Below are positions 1-7,278 of a stretch of DNA of 64,000 nt, piece after piece. Both the position numbers and the translations under genes were made by a program. The first letter of the stretch is position 1, and the number at the start of each line of letters is the position of its first letter. The stretch spans positions 1-64,000 of the forward strand of contig JAHDVK010000004.1 in NCBI GenBank assembly GCA_023384675.1, in the 5' to 3' direction. The stretch is from Bryobacteraceae bacterium (GTDB lineage Bacteria; Acidobacteriota; Terriglobia; Bryobacterales; Bryobacteraceae). The notes under the pieces are model-generated. The model was not told the origin of the DNA. It ran no database searches and saw nothing but the letters and a program-made list of their open reading frames with translations.

Positions 1-1
1 C

Positions 2-616
2 GGCCTCGATTGGGACCGCTGGCTCGGACCCGGCCCCAAAGTCCCCTGGAACCCCGATATCTACTTCAGCCCCTACAAATGGCTCCACTACGACGGAGGC
101 ATGATCATGGGCATCGCCATCCACGTGGTGGACTCCGCGCACCATTGGCTCGGCCTGAAGGAGGCTTCCTCGGCCGTCGCCGGCGGCGGAATTCATTACT
201 TTGACGATGGCCGCGATACGCCCGATACCGTGGCGTTTATCCTCGAATATCCGCAGAAACTGACGCTGACTTTCGAGGCGGAATGTTTGACTGCCCCCGG
301 CTTGCGGACTACCGCCGGCGTCGAATTAAGAGCCACCGGAGGCTCGCTGTGGGCCGAACGCTACGTCGAAAAGACCGGCTGGCGGTACACGCCCAACCCG
401 CGCTTCAGCAAAGAACCCCCAGCCGAAGGACAGGGCGGCACCGGTTCCCCCGAAACCATCCTCCGCGAATGGCTCCAATCCATCAAAACCCGCCAAAAAA
501 CCACCGCCAACGAAGTAGAAGGCTACTACTCCTCCCTCGCCTGCTACATGGCGCTGGAAGCGTTCAGGACGCAGGAGCGAGTGCGGTGGCAGCGCCAATG
601 GACGGTCCTCCGTTGA
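2..616 (+). CDS. Gfo/Idh/MocA family oxidoreductase, C-terminal part
   Basis: Open reading frame enters from the left edge, so the N-terminal NAD(P)-binding half lies outside the window. The visible ~204 residues look like the C-terminal alpha/beta substrate domain of Gfo/Idh/MocA dehydrogenases: a YFSPYKWLHYDGG stretch, then a VVDSAHHWLGL segment in the position where this family carries its substrate-site histidine, a VAFILEYPQKLTLTFEAE sheet strand, and a tail NEVEGYYSSLACYMALEAFR typical of the closing helix. The family oxidises or epimerises sugars and inositols. Substrate cannot be told. The gene is GC-rich and unlike the AT-rich cassette that follows. Confidence 0.75.
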   Translation, partial: GLDWDRWLGPGPKVPWNPDIYFSPYKWLHYDGGMIMGIAIHVVDSAHHWLGLKEASSAVAGGGIHYFDDGRDTPDTVAFILEYPQKLTLTFEAECLTAPGLRTTAGVELRATGGSLWAERYVEKTGWRYTPNPRFSKEPPAEGQGGTGSPETILREWLQSIKTRQKTTANEVEGYYSSLACYMALEAFRTQERVRWQRQWTVLR

Positions 617-635
617 TGGCGTACAGTCCGTTTAC

Positions 636-660
636 GGGGGACACACCTCCATGCTCCCCC
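636..660 (+). terminator. Hairpin after the Gfo/Idh/MocA gene
   Basis: GGGGGA (636-641) pairs with TCCCCC (655-660) around a 13-base loop, 20 bases after the stop codon. There is no T-run after it, so it may act only as a Rho-dependent or processing structure, or may be a decayed intergenic repeat. Confidence 0.3.
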
Positions 661-694
661 AAGGCGACATCCCGCACGTTGCCTGCAGAAACTC

Positions 695-723
695 TTGATG
701 TTTCCTTCACGTTGTTATATTCT
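695..723 (+). promoter_or_regulatory. Possible sigma-70 promoter of the AT-rich cassette
   Basis: TTGATG (695-700) and TATTCT (718-723) are spaced by 17 bases in a locally AT-rich stretch upstream of the two-gene cassette. Both hexamers deviate from consensus, so this is a weak prediction from sequence only. Confidence 0.3.
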
Positions 724-780
724 CACTTTGCTATGCCCCAAGCCCGCGAAAATATGCCGATAGATGAAAGGACGACCGTC

Positions 781-837
781 ATGAGCAAGAGCAACCCACG
801 CTCAATCGAATCGGGCAAGGAGGTAAGTTTGTGGTAG
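781..837 (+). CDS. Possible 18-residue leader peptide
   Basis: ATG at 781 opens an 18-codon frame (begins MSKSNPRSIES, ends EVSLW) with an AAAGGA-like site about ten bases upstream. It ends inside the first codons of the next gene, which starts at 831, so translation of the two could be coupled. The strong AAGGAGG serving the next gene lies inside this frame. It could be a regulatory leader, the remnant of a lost first gene of the cassette, or chance. No homology is recognised. Confidence 0.25.
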   Translation: MSKSNPRSIESGKEVSLW

Positions 838-1766
838 CCCCCGTTCTTCCAAGGGATCTCTACGAGTATAATCCTGACCTAACACACGAGCCGGGAGATA
901 TTTGGACCGATGTGCCGACTCTAGGATTGCTTCGTTCGCCCGTCACCGCAGGCATCGTAATCACGCCCGCTTGCGATCTAAGTTGGTCAAAGTCGGAAAC
1001 CCTGACCTTTCTCCCCATTATTCCAGTCTACGAGTATTTCCGTCTACAGTGTGCAACTCGAATAGTTTTGCAAGAAGTAAGTGAGCGACTGAAATGCGTC
1101 GACGGTCTTGGAGACGATCTATCTGGTTTGCCGTCTTCAGCAGTTCTATCGACTGACTTGCTTCACACTCTAAGCATCAAGTGCGGTGAGATAGAATCGC
1201 GACTATCAACCACAAATAAGGCGAATGAAAAAAAGCAACTTCACCGTGCCATCGCGGGGCTCCAGTTTCTCTTGAATGGCGATTCTCAATCAGTCGCTGA
1301 AAGCAGCACTTGGTTTTCCACCGAGCAGTGCGACAAGTCGCGATTGGCAGACTTATTTGGAAACAAATGGGCCCCCATCTGTCACCAACTTGTTTCAAAC
1401 AACTATGGTCAGCAGGTTCACTTCTTGCCGAGCGATGGCCAGCCCAAGGAGTGGGCCGGCATCCCGGAGCATTCCTTAGCGCTATTTCGGTATCCTATCT
1501 CCTGGCCAATTGAGTTATTCAACTTGGCTCAGGATCTGTCAATACTTGAGTGGCCCAGTGCACTGCAAAAAGCGGCTGGCAATTGCCCGGCAGCGGATCT
1601 ATTGAAGTCGCGCCGCCCCATGAAAGCACTTCGCCTCAAGAGAGCCTTTACCACAGACCTGTTGTCGAGATACGTATCACTTTACGTAAGAGTTGGGTCC
1701 CCTGACTTCGACGGTCGCTCAAAACGTCAATTAATTAAGGAAGTGGCCGGAGACGATCTACAATGA
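831..1766 (+). CDS. Uncharacterised TPACDL-motif protein of helicase cassette
   Basis: 311 residues, starting at a GTG preceded by a perfect AAGGAGG (817-823) at good spacing. I do not recognise the family with certainty. The N-terminal part has a hydrophobic strand followed by ITPACDL (residues 44-50), a Cys-Asp motif that looks conserved and possibly catalytic or metal-binding. No signal peptide or membrane segment is seen. The C-terminal half is rich in Lys/Arg (KSRRPMKALRLKRAF), compatible with nucleic-acid contact. Its stop overlaps the helicase start as ATGA (1763-1766), so the two are co-translated and probably work together. Base composition and codon use are more AT-rich than flanking genes, which suggests horizontal transfer. 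Defence or DNA-repair function is inference. Confidence 0.65.
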   Translation: MVAPVLPRDLYEYNPDLTHEPGDIWTDVPTLGLLRSPVTAGIVITPACDLSWSKSETLTFLPIIPVYEYFRLQCATRIVLQEVSERLKCVDGLGDDLSGLPSSAVLSTDLLHTLSIKCGEIESRLSTTNKANEKKQLHRAIAGLQFLLNGDSQSVAESSTWFSTEQCDKSRLADLFGNKWAPICHQLVSNNYGQQVHFLPSDGQPKEWAGIPEHSLALFRYPISWPIELFNLAQDLSILEWPSALQKAAGNCPAADLLKSRRPMKALRLKRAFTTDLLSRYVSLYVRVGSPDFDGRSKRQLIKEVAGDDLQ

Positions 1767-4102
1767 AGTACTTGGCAATAACTCACAAAAGTGCAGGCTG
1801 GCTTCTTGAGAAAGCAGGAATTCGAGAGCTGCTTCTCAGCCTCATGAAGAAGCCCCGCTGGCCAGATCTCTTGACGTCTGGGATTGTTGCGGAGGGGCCG
1901 CTCCGAATTGCAGCTCCACCTGAAGGCAACATAATGGCGGCCTGGAATGTGGACTACCTTGGCACGAGCGGTTTAGAGTCTTGGGGGTTCGTGCGCCTCA
2001 GTGGGCAGTTCGGATTATTAGAGAGCGATACAATCTCAACGGAAGTGCTCGAGCGCTCACTTTATGTTGTGAATCAGAGGCTGCAGGCGTTGTTGATTGA
2101 TTCGGCCTATATGCACCGTAGTCGGGCCAACGGTGTCCACAGTTGTTTGTCAGGCCGCGGAGACGAAGCGCGTCAGCTGAGCATAGCCTATTTTGAGGCA
2201 GAACCTTACGCAATCGAGGGAGTAAGGGCTCTCCTCTCCGCGGGACCCGCGCGAGCAATGGAACCATTGGTCGTCTTCGTCACTAACGAAGGTCGTGCTA
2301 TTCCCGAGATGGTGCGAATCTGCAACGGCCTACTAGAAACCACGCGCAGACGCCCGACTGTCGAAGATGTACTCTTGAAGCCACTCAGCCAGCAATTAGC
2401 GCCCAGCTGGACCGCCCAAGAGAGGTTTGACTTTTCGCAAGTCGAAGCTGATGGGCCGCCGATTTCCGAGCCTGATCTATATACAACATTAAACTGGTCA
2501 TACGACGAGTGGATTCAACCTGCAAGCAAATTAACGGTATCGCAACGCAAGATTTTGGAGACCGATCCACTAAAAAAACACCCTGTTCGCTTGACGGGCC
2601 CTGCTGGCTCTGGAAAAACACTCTTACTCCAACTAATGGCAATGCGGCTATTGCGGTCTGGGGAAGTAGACAAGAAGCCCACAAAAATTCTGTACCTTTC
2701 ACACAATTCGCAAATGGCGGAAAAGACTCGACAGCGTTTCTTAGTGCTAGGCGCGGGGCCGTATATCAACAGCGATAGCGCGTATTGCCTTGATGTCACC
2801 ACTCTTTCAGAATTTGCCTTCTCGTACTTAAATCTTGAGACTAATCTGATAATCGACAAGGACGCTGAACAAACCAAAGAGTTTCAGATGGAAACTCTTC
2901 GCGAGGTCTTAAAATCATTTAAGAAAGAAAGCTTACGAGCCGACGTCTCCAGCCAACTCTTGCGTTCAGCATTCTCCGATGAAGCGATTGCGGACCTTTT
3001 GTGTCGCCTTGTCTCATGGGAGATTTCAATTAGCATAAAGGGACGCGGATTAGAAAGCGAGAAAAGAAAATATATTGAAAGCGAACAGGCGTTCAGCCGG
3101 TTTCATGCAATGCTAGAACCTCGAGAACGTGAGTTCGTTTTCGATTTGTTTGACCGATATCATACAGAATTGCGATCTACCTATGGAGTCATGGACTCTG
3201 ATGACGTTGCGATCTCAATGCTCGGTTCTCTGCGTACGCCGTTAAGTCAAATTAAGAGAAAGTCGTTAGGCTACGATTTTGTTTTAGTTGATGAAGTGCA
3301 ACTGTTTAACGAGAACGAGCGACGTGTCTTTCCCTTGTTGTCGCGCGGAATACTTGATCACGTCCCCATTGCGTTAGCCTTGGACGAGGCGCAGGATCCA
3401 CACGGGCAGGTTAGCGCCGGCCTCGGACTTCTCGGGATTCACGAAGTTGAGTCTGAACTTCTATCCACCACCCATAGATCAACTGGGGATATAGTAAAGT
3501 TGGCTTTTTTTGTATTGCAGCGAACTACTGACTTGTTCAGCTCTGAATTTCCTGATTACACAGAAATTACGAAAAGTATGGTGGATTCGTCTCACCGCCT
3601 GGCGAGAAAGCCCATAATTGTCCAAACGTCGGACGCAAGCAAGAATCTTGGCAAGTCAGTTGTGCGGCGCATTCGAGAAATGCGGAAGACAGGACTGCGA
3701 CAGATTGCCGTGGTCTGCCACGCAGATGCGTTTTGGCGTGATTTGTCCTCACAACTTACGGCAACGGATCTTCAACATATTGAATTGCTGCGTAGGGGCG
3801 CCGACCTTCCTGCCCAGGGTCCCTTCGTGGTGCTGTCCAAGCCGGATTACGTTGGTGGACAGGAATTTGACGGTGTCATTGCAGTTGGGTTGGAGGAGGG
3901 CGTGACGCCTCCTAGGATCGTCGGCAATGATGCTCTAGCCATTGCGCTTGAGCAACAGGCACTCCGCGAAATCTATCTTTCCGTGTCTCGAGCAAGATTC
4001 CAGGTTGCCTTCCCGATTTCTGCGGGCTCTTCGGCTTGTTCGTTGCTGAAGAGTGCTCTCACTGCTGGACTTGTAGAGTTGGTTCAAGTTGGAGCAGCGT
4101 GA
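1763..4102 (+). CDS. UvrD/Rep-like superfamily 1 helicase
   Basis: 779 residues. Walker A GPAGSGKT at residues 279-286, Walker B FVLVDEVQLF with the Asp-Glu pair at 510-511, a QEFDGVIAVGLEEG segment near 700 and a motif VI-like YLSVSRARFQVAF near 740 define an SF1A DNA helicase/translocase core. The first ~250 residues are outside the helicase core and match no domain I can name. They may carry a sensing or nuclease function, but no nuclease motif is evident. The protein is translationally coupled to the upstream TPACDL protein through an ATGA overlap. Its genes are distinctly AT-richer than their surroundings. The architecture (unknown partner plus SF1 helicase in an island next to a toxin-antitoxin pair) resembles phage-defence cassettes, but that is inference. 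Confidence 0.85.
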   Translation: MKYLAITHKSAGWLLEKAGIRELLLSLMKKPRWPDLLTSGIVAEGPLRIAAPPEGNIMAAWNVDYLGTSGLESWGFVRLSGQFGLLESDTISTEVLERSLYVVNQRLQALLIDSAYMHRSRANGVHSCLSGRGDEARQLSIAYFEAEPYAIEGVRALLSAGPARAMEPLVVFVTNEGRAIPEMVRICNGLLETTRRRPTVEDVLLKPLSQQLAPSWTAQERFDFSQVEADGPPISEPDLYTTLNWSYDEWIQPASKLTVSQRKILETDPLKKHPVRLTGPAGSGKTLLLQLMAMRLLRSGEVDKKPTKILYLSHNSQMAEKTRQRFLVLGAGPYINSDSAYCLDVTTLSEFAFSYLNLETNLIIDKDAEQTKEFQMETLREVLKSFKKESLRADVSSQLLRSAFSDEAIADLLCRLVSWEISISIKGRGLESEKRKYIESEQAFSRFHAMLEPREREFVFDLFDRYHTELRSTYGVMDSDDVAISMLGSLRTPLSQIKRKSLGYDFVLVDEVQLFNENERRVFPLLSRGILDHVPIALALDEAQDPHGQVSAGLGLLGIHEVESELLSTTHRSTGDIVKLAFFVLQRTTDLFSSEFPDYTEITKSMVDSSHRLARKPIIVQTSDASKNLGKSVVRRIREMRKTGLRQIAVVCHADAFWRDLSSQLTATDLQHIELLRRGADLPAQGPFVVLSKPDYVGGQEFDGVIAVGLEEGVTPPRIVGNDALAIALEQQALREIYLSVSRARFQVAFPISAGSSACSLLKSALTAGLVELVQVGAA

Positions 4103-4156
4103 GGGATGTGCGCCGGTGGCGTAGGGCCGGTGGGCCCGGCCGCTTGGCCGGTAGGG

Positions 4157-4356
4157 CTGCGCCGGGACAGCCTGACCCGTCCCACAGCACTTTTTAGATC
4201 TAACTGATTCAAAACCACTTCTTCACAGCGGCACCCCGGGATTCGCAGCCGCCGCTACGTTCGTGGGTGCCTCGTGCGCCGGGAGTGTTTGTATTTTCAG
4301 TCGCTTACGATTTTGCAGAAAAGTGCGTCGGGGCGGGTCAGGCTGTCCCGGGCTGC
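4157..4356. repeat. MITE-like repeat, copy 1
   Basis: About 200 bp, non-coding, with inverted ends: the inner 17 bases of the left end (4162-4178) are the exact reverse complement of 4335-4351. The interior holds an AT-rich patch (TTTTTAGATCTAACTGATTC). A second copy lies 803 bases downstream at 4960-5159 and aligns without gaps, with only scattered differences. Size, inverted ends and lack of coding suggest a miniature inverted-repeat element. It accounts for the gap between the helicase and hicB. Upstream, 4126-4150 holds two competing GGCCGG/CCGGCC hairpins that may end helicase transcription. Confidence 0.7.
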
Positions 4357-4416
4357 GCTCCCGGCCCGCGCAGGGTAGGCCTGACCCCCGCCCAGGTTCA
4401 CCTCCGCCGCACCGCC

Positions 4417-4629
4417 TCACGCAAATATCAGCCTGCGCCCCTTCGGCTTCGGTACCGGATCCCCGAGCTCCTCCGCCGTTTCCACCCACAACAGAATAGC
4501 CTCCTGCGCACTCGCGAGCGCCGCCTCTTGCGTGGAACCATGGGCCGCGCAGCCAGGCAGCTCCGGCACCTCAGCCACAAACGCCCCATCCTCATCGCTC
4601 CAATAGATGATGACTTCGTATTTGTTCAC
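4417..4629 (-). CDS. hicB: HicB family antitoxin
   Basis: 70 residues from a GTG at 4629. The sequence (YEVIIYWSDEDGAFVAEVPELPGC ... EAILLWVETAEELGDPVPKP, described here in pieces) is the partial RNase H-like HicB fold: a strand with the bulky aromatic YW, the VAEVPELPGC turn and a closing Pro-rich tail. It neutralises the HicA mRNA interferase. No C-terminal DNA-binding domain is present, as is normal for short HicB proteins. It follows hicA with a GTGA overlap (4626-4629), so both are made from one transcript. A much longer reading frame extends upstream of the GTG but overlaps hicA completely and was not used. Confidence 0.88.
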   Translation of the reverse strand: MNKYEVIIYWSDEDGAFVAEVPELPGCAAHGSTQEAALASAQEAILLWVETAEELGDPVPKPKGRRLIFA

Positions 4630-4859
4630 TTGGCATCCCCCAGTCTGTATCTGAGAACCACGGCCCGCACCTGCTTCACCTGATATGGTTTTGCATGGCT
4701 GCCATCCCGCTGCAGATTGAGCCGTTCCTCCACGCCCGGTTTCCGGAACAAATGGTGGCTTCCCCGAACCCGCTTTTCGAAGCCCAATTCTTCGAGCATG
4801 GTGCACACGTCATCAAAACGAATAGCCGCATCCGACGTCCCGCTCAGAACCGGCTGCAA
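4626..4859 (-). CDS. hicA: HicA family mRNA interferase toxin
   Basis: 77 residues: double-stranded-RNA-binding-like HicA fold with LEELGFEKRVRGSHHLF, where GSHH (residues 33-36) carries the catalytic histidine, and the tail KPYQVKQVRAVVLRY typical of the family. HicA cleaves mRNA when HicB is lost. Gene order hicA-hicB, on the minus strand, opposite to the helicase cassette. The pair sits between two copies of a MITE-like repeat, which suggests it moved as a unit. Start chosen because homologues commonly begin with a short leader before RFDD. Confidence 0.9.
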   Translation of the reverse strand: MQPVLSGTSDAAIRFDDVCTMLEELGFEKRVRGSHHLFRKPGVEERLNLQRDGSHAKPYQVKQVRAVVLRYRLGDAK

Positions 4860-4931
4860 TGTCTACGCGGCACTCACATAGACATCGTACCGCCAACCGA
4901 TGGGCGCGTGGGGCTGCGCTGGGGCTGCGCC

Positions 4932-4957
4932 GGGCTGCCCCCGGCTGACACCGGGGG
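4932..4957. repeat. 26-bp hairpin repeat, left of MITE copy 2
   Basis: A 26-base unit containing CCCCCGG-CTGACA-CCGGGGG, a perfect seven-base-pair stem with a six-base loop. The same 26 bases recur exactly at 5181-5206, so the hairpin flanks the second MITE-like copy on both sides. Confidence 0.6.
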
Positions 4958-4959
4958 GG

Positions 4960-5159
4960 CTGCGCTGGGACAGCCTGACCCGTCCCACAGCACTTTTTAG
5001 ATCTAACTGATTCAAAAACACTTCTTCACAGCGGCACCCCGGGATTCGCAGCCGGCGCTACGTTCGTGGGTGCCTCGTGCGCCGGAAGTGCATGTATTTT
5101 CAGTCGCTTACGATTTCGCAGAAAAGTGCGCTGGGGCAGGGCAGGCTGTCCCGGGCTGT
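4960..5159. repeat. MITE-like repeat, copy 2
   Basis: Second copy of the ~200-bp element at 4157-4356 (constant offset of 803 bases). The left end is well kept. The right end (5131-5159) has several changes and runs into tandem TCCCGGGCTG-like iterations (5146-5190). Together with copy 1 it brackets hicAB. The whole 4860-5236 gap consists of this repeat, its GC-rich flanks and the two 26-bp hairpins, with no gene seen. Confidence 0.7.
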
Positions 5160-5180
5160 CCCGGGCTGCCCCGGGCTGCC

Positions 5181-5206
5181 GGGCTGCCCCCGGCTGACAC
5201 CGGGGG
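5181..5206. repeat. 26-bp hairpin repeat, right of MITE copy 2
   Basis: Exact copy of 4932-4957 with the same CCCCCGG/CCGGGGG stem. It lies about 40 bases upstream of the next gene and could also act as a terminator or attenuator. Confidence 0.6.
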
Positions 5207-5245
5207 CTCAAGCGTTACCCATGTGCTTGGGCGGATGTGTATACC

Positions 5246-5542
5246 ATGTCGCCGGATTGGACCGAAGCGAGGTGGGCGACCGGCGGGAAGCGGTTGACTT
5301 TTTCACAGACGCTGACGCTCTGGGCTTGCGGTCCGCTGCGTTCTCGCAGCGCCGAACCGGGTCAGTGGTATCGGGTGGTCGTTGCGGATGAGGGCGGCCG
5401 GAAGGCGGTGGTGCGGGACGGGGCCGCGTTCATTGGCGCATATATTGACAGCCGCCTGTTTGAACTCTATCTTAGGGAAACGGCCCCGGCGGTCAGATGT
5501 CCGAAGCCCGGGGTGGAGGAGGCATGGGGATGGCTGGAATGA
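5246..5542 (+). CDS. Small hypothetical protein upstream of peptidase
   Basis: 98 residues from ATG 5246; a GTG at 5237 in frame would add three residues. No known family recognised. The middle (EPGQWYRVVVADEGGRKAVVRDGAAFIGAYIDSRLFELYL) has regular strand-helix alternation and looks like a genuine folded protein, while the ends are less convincing. No signal peptide or membrane span. Its stop overlaps an in-frame ATG of the C39-like peptidase as ATGA (5539-5542), which argues for co-translation and a joint role, for example as an inhibitor or chaperone of the peptidase. That role is a guess. Confidence 0.5.
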   Translation: MSPDWTEARWATGGKRLTFSQTLTLWACGPLRSRSAEPGQWYRVVVADEGGRKAVVRDGAAFIGAYIDSRLFELYLRETAPAVRCPKPGVEEAWGWLE

Positions 5543-6201
5543 CGAAGATCCTGCCCGTTCCGTACTACGTGCAGGAGAGTCCGGTACACTGCCAGAGCAC
5601 GTGCCTGCGCATGTACGCGGAGTATCTGGAACGCCACAAGCTGCGTTCCGCGACGAAGGCGGCGGAGACGCCCATTCCGGAGATCTGGAAGCAGATCAAC
5701 ACCGGCAATGCGCGGCCGTACAAGATCCAGAACTCGCACGCGAACATGATGTGGTGGCTGGAGACGAACTTTCCGCCGCTCAAGTTCACCAAGAAGACGA
5801 CGATGGATCCGGATGGCGCTCTGTATTGGGTGATCCGCTCGATCGATGCGGGATTTCCGGTGATGGCCAGCGTGTCGCACAAGCGTGTGGCGGGCCACAT
5901 CATTCTGCTGGTGGGCTACAAGGATTACGCGCCGGACATGTGCGTGGCCGGGGCGGATTTCACGCCGGCGCCGGCGGTGATGGTCAGCAAGATCATCGCT
6001 CACGACCCGTATGGGGCGTTCGATCCGAGCCTGTCTTCCGCGTTCTGGGGTGAAAAGAGGTGGCACGCGGGAATGAGCCTGGCCGGCGGAGGGCAGGCGG
6101 GGCCGGGGCGTGGTGTGGAACTGGCGGTTGAGAACGTAAACCGCCGGCGGACGACGGCCGCTCGCGCGGGGAATTTCGAGTTGATGTCGGCGGGATTCTG
6201 A
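5530..6201 (+). CDS. C39-like cysteine peptidase domain protein
   Basis: 223 residues. The N-terminus VPYYVQESPVHCQSTCLRM fits the Gln/Cys helix of papain-like C39_2 peptidases (Q15, C21), with GHIILLVGY (H123) and AHDPYG (D159) completing a plausible Cys-His-Asp triad. No signal peptide or ABC-transporter domain is present, so it is not a standard bacteriocin exporter. The last ~50 residues are low-complexity Gly/Arg. Start at ATG 5530 is set by GGAGGAGG at 5515-5522; ATG 5539 is an alternative that overlaps the upstream stop. Next comes a metzincin gene on the same strand. Cytoplasmic action or non-classical export (T6SS or contractile-injection cargo) are possibilities, unproven. Confidence 0.7.
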   Translation: MAGMTKILPVPYYVQESPVHCQSTCLRMYAEYLERHKLRSATKAAETPIPEIWKQINTGNARPYKIQNSHANMMWWLETNFPPLKFTKKTTMDPDGALYWVIRSIDAGFPVMASVSHKRVAGHIILLVGYKDYAPDMCVAGADFTPAPAVMVSKIIAHDPYGAFDPSLSSAFWGEKRWHAGMSLAGGGQAGPGRGVELAVENVNRRRTTAARAGNFELMSAGF

Positions 6202-6337
6202 GGCGGGGCGCATCGGGTCAGGGCTGCGCCGGGGCAGGCTGTCTGAGCGCGGCGATTATGCGCAGATTTGCCTTGTTCCCGGGTCCGGCTGGGTGTACAC
6301 TCGCCGCAGCGGAGCAGATGTTCCACGAGGAGGGTAT

Positions 6338-7123
6338 ATGGGTGAGGTAACGTTCGAGTTTGGGACGTTGATTCATGGCCGGCAGAACCAGATGGGGACG
6401 TTTGACGCGGATCTCAACCCCGATGTCCGCAACGCGACGACCAACGCGGACCTGACGCTGTACATCAGGATCAATTTTCAGAGGATCGACCCGGCGCCGG
6501 GAGGTCCGGCGACCTATCAGGATTACGACGGCACGGCCGTTCCGATTCGCGCCTGGCGGGATGCCGAATGGGCGCAATGGAAGGCGCGGTTTCTCCGCGA
6601 TTGCCGGAACAAATGGCACGGGAAGTTCTGGCTGGTGACGCCGGCCACCTACAACCGGTTGAACTGGCCGGCCCAGAATCCGACGCACCGGTGCAACCTG
6701 TATTGCCGTTTCGAGATCGCCGAGCAGGGCACCACGCAGGGGGCGCATGCGGTGATTCCGGTGGTGCACGTCAATGGCAACCATTTTTTCCGGTCGCACA
6801 TGCTGCTGTATTCGAACAACGACCTGCGGGCCGAGCGGCTCACGCGCGGTTCGAACTTTTTCACGCATGTGCATGAGATCGGGCACCTGATCGGTCTGGA
6901 TCACCCGGGGACGGGGCGGGCGGGATGCGCCCGGGGCGGCGAGGCGATCTGTTATGCCAGCGCCGATGGCGACGACCGGGGGGTGATGGGCCGCGGCAGC
7001 ATGATCCGCGCGGAGCACGCGCGCCCGTGGACGCGGGCGGCGTCGATCTTCACAGGCGTGGCGCAGGCGAATTGGACGGTATCGCTGGCGAGGAGATACC
7101 CGCAGCGGCTGGATGGGCGGTGA
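6338..7123 (+). CDS. Metzincin-type zinc metallopeptidase
   Basis: 261 residues, ATG 6338 behind GAGGAGGG. The zinc site HEIGHLIGLDH (His179, Glu180, His183, His189) is the full HExxHxxGxxH metzincin signature, followed by a Met-turn-like GVMGRGSM (Met217). The first ~170 residues form the expected upper subdomain, with no known family name that I can assign. There is no signal peptide. The gene follows the C39-like peptidase by 136 bases; that spacer has a degenerate copy of the repeat family (GGGTCAGGGCTGCGCCGGGGC near 6215-6235, read in two pieces). Two peptidases of different class without secretion signals hint at a toxin or effector module. Confidence 0.78.
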   Translation: MGEVTFEFGTLIHGRQNQMGTFDADLNPDVRNATTNADLTLYIRINFQRIDPAPGGPATYQDYDGTAVPIRAWRDAEWAQWKARFLRDCRNKWHGKFWLVTPATYNRLNWPAQNPTHRCNLYCRFEIAEQGTTQGAHAVIPVVHVNGNHFFRSHMLLYSNNDLRAERLTRGSNFFTHVHEIGHLIGLDHPGTGRAGCARGGEAICYASADGDDRGVMGRGSMIRAEHARPWTRAASIFTGVAQANWTVSLARRYPQRLDGR

Positions 7124-7278
7124 GGCTGCGCCGGGCCGGGCAGGGTAACGGGAGCAGTCCGGGCTCGATTACGCGACCTGCGGCGTGACGGTCCGTCATT
7201 CAAGCGGAGACGCCTGCCGCCAAGTTGTTCCCGGAGGACTCGATCTTCTTCGCGCAGGGACTCGATTACCTGCAACTA

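Noticed and set aside
4417-4806. HicB with a 59-residue N-terminal extension
   Set aside because: The extension overlaps hicA in another frame; the GTG at 4629 gives the normal HicB length and coupling.
5146-5190. Tandem GGGCTGCC units considered as a CRISPR-like array
   Set aside because: Units are about ten bases, without spacers; simple GC-rich slippage repeat.
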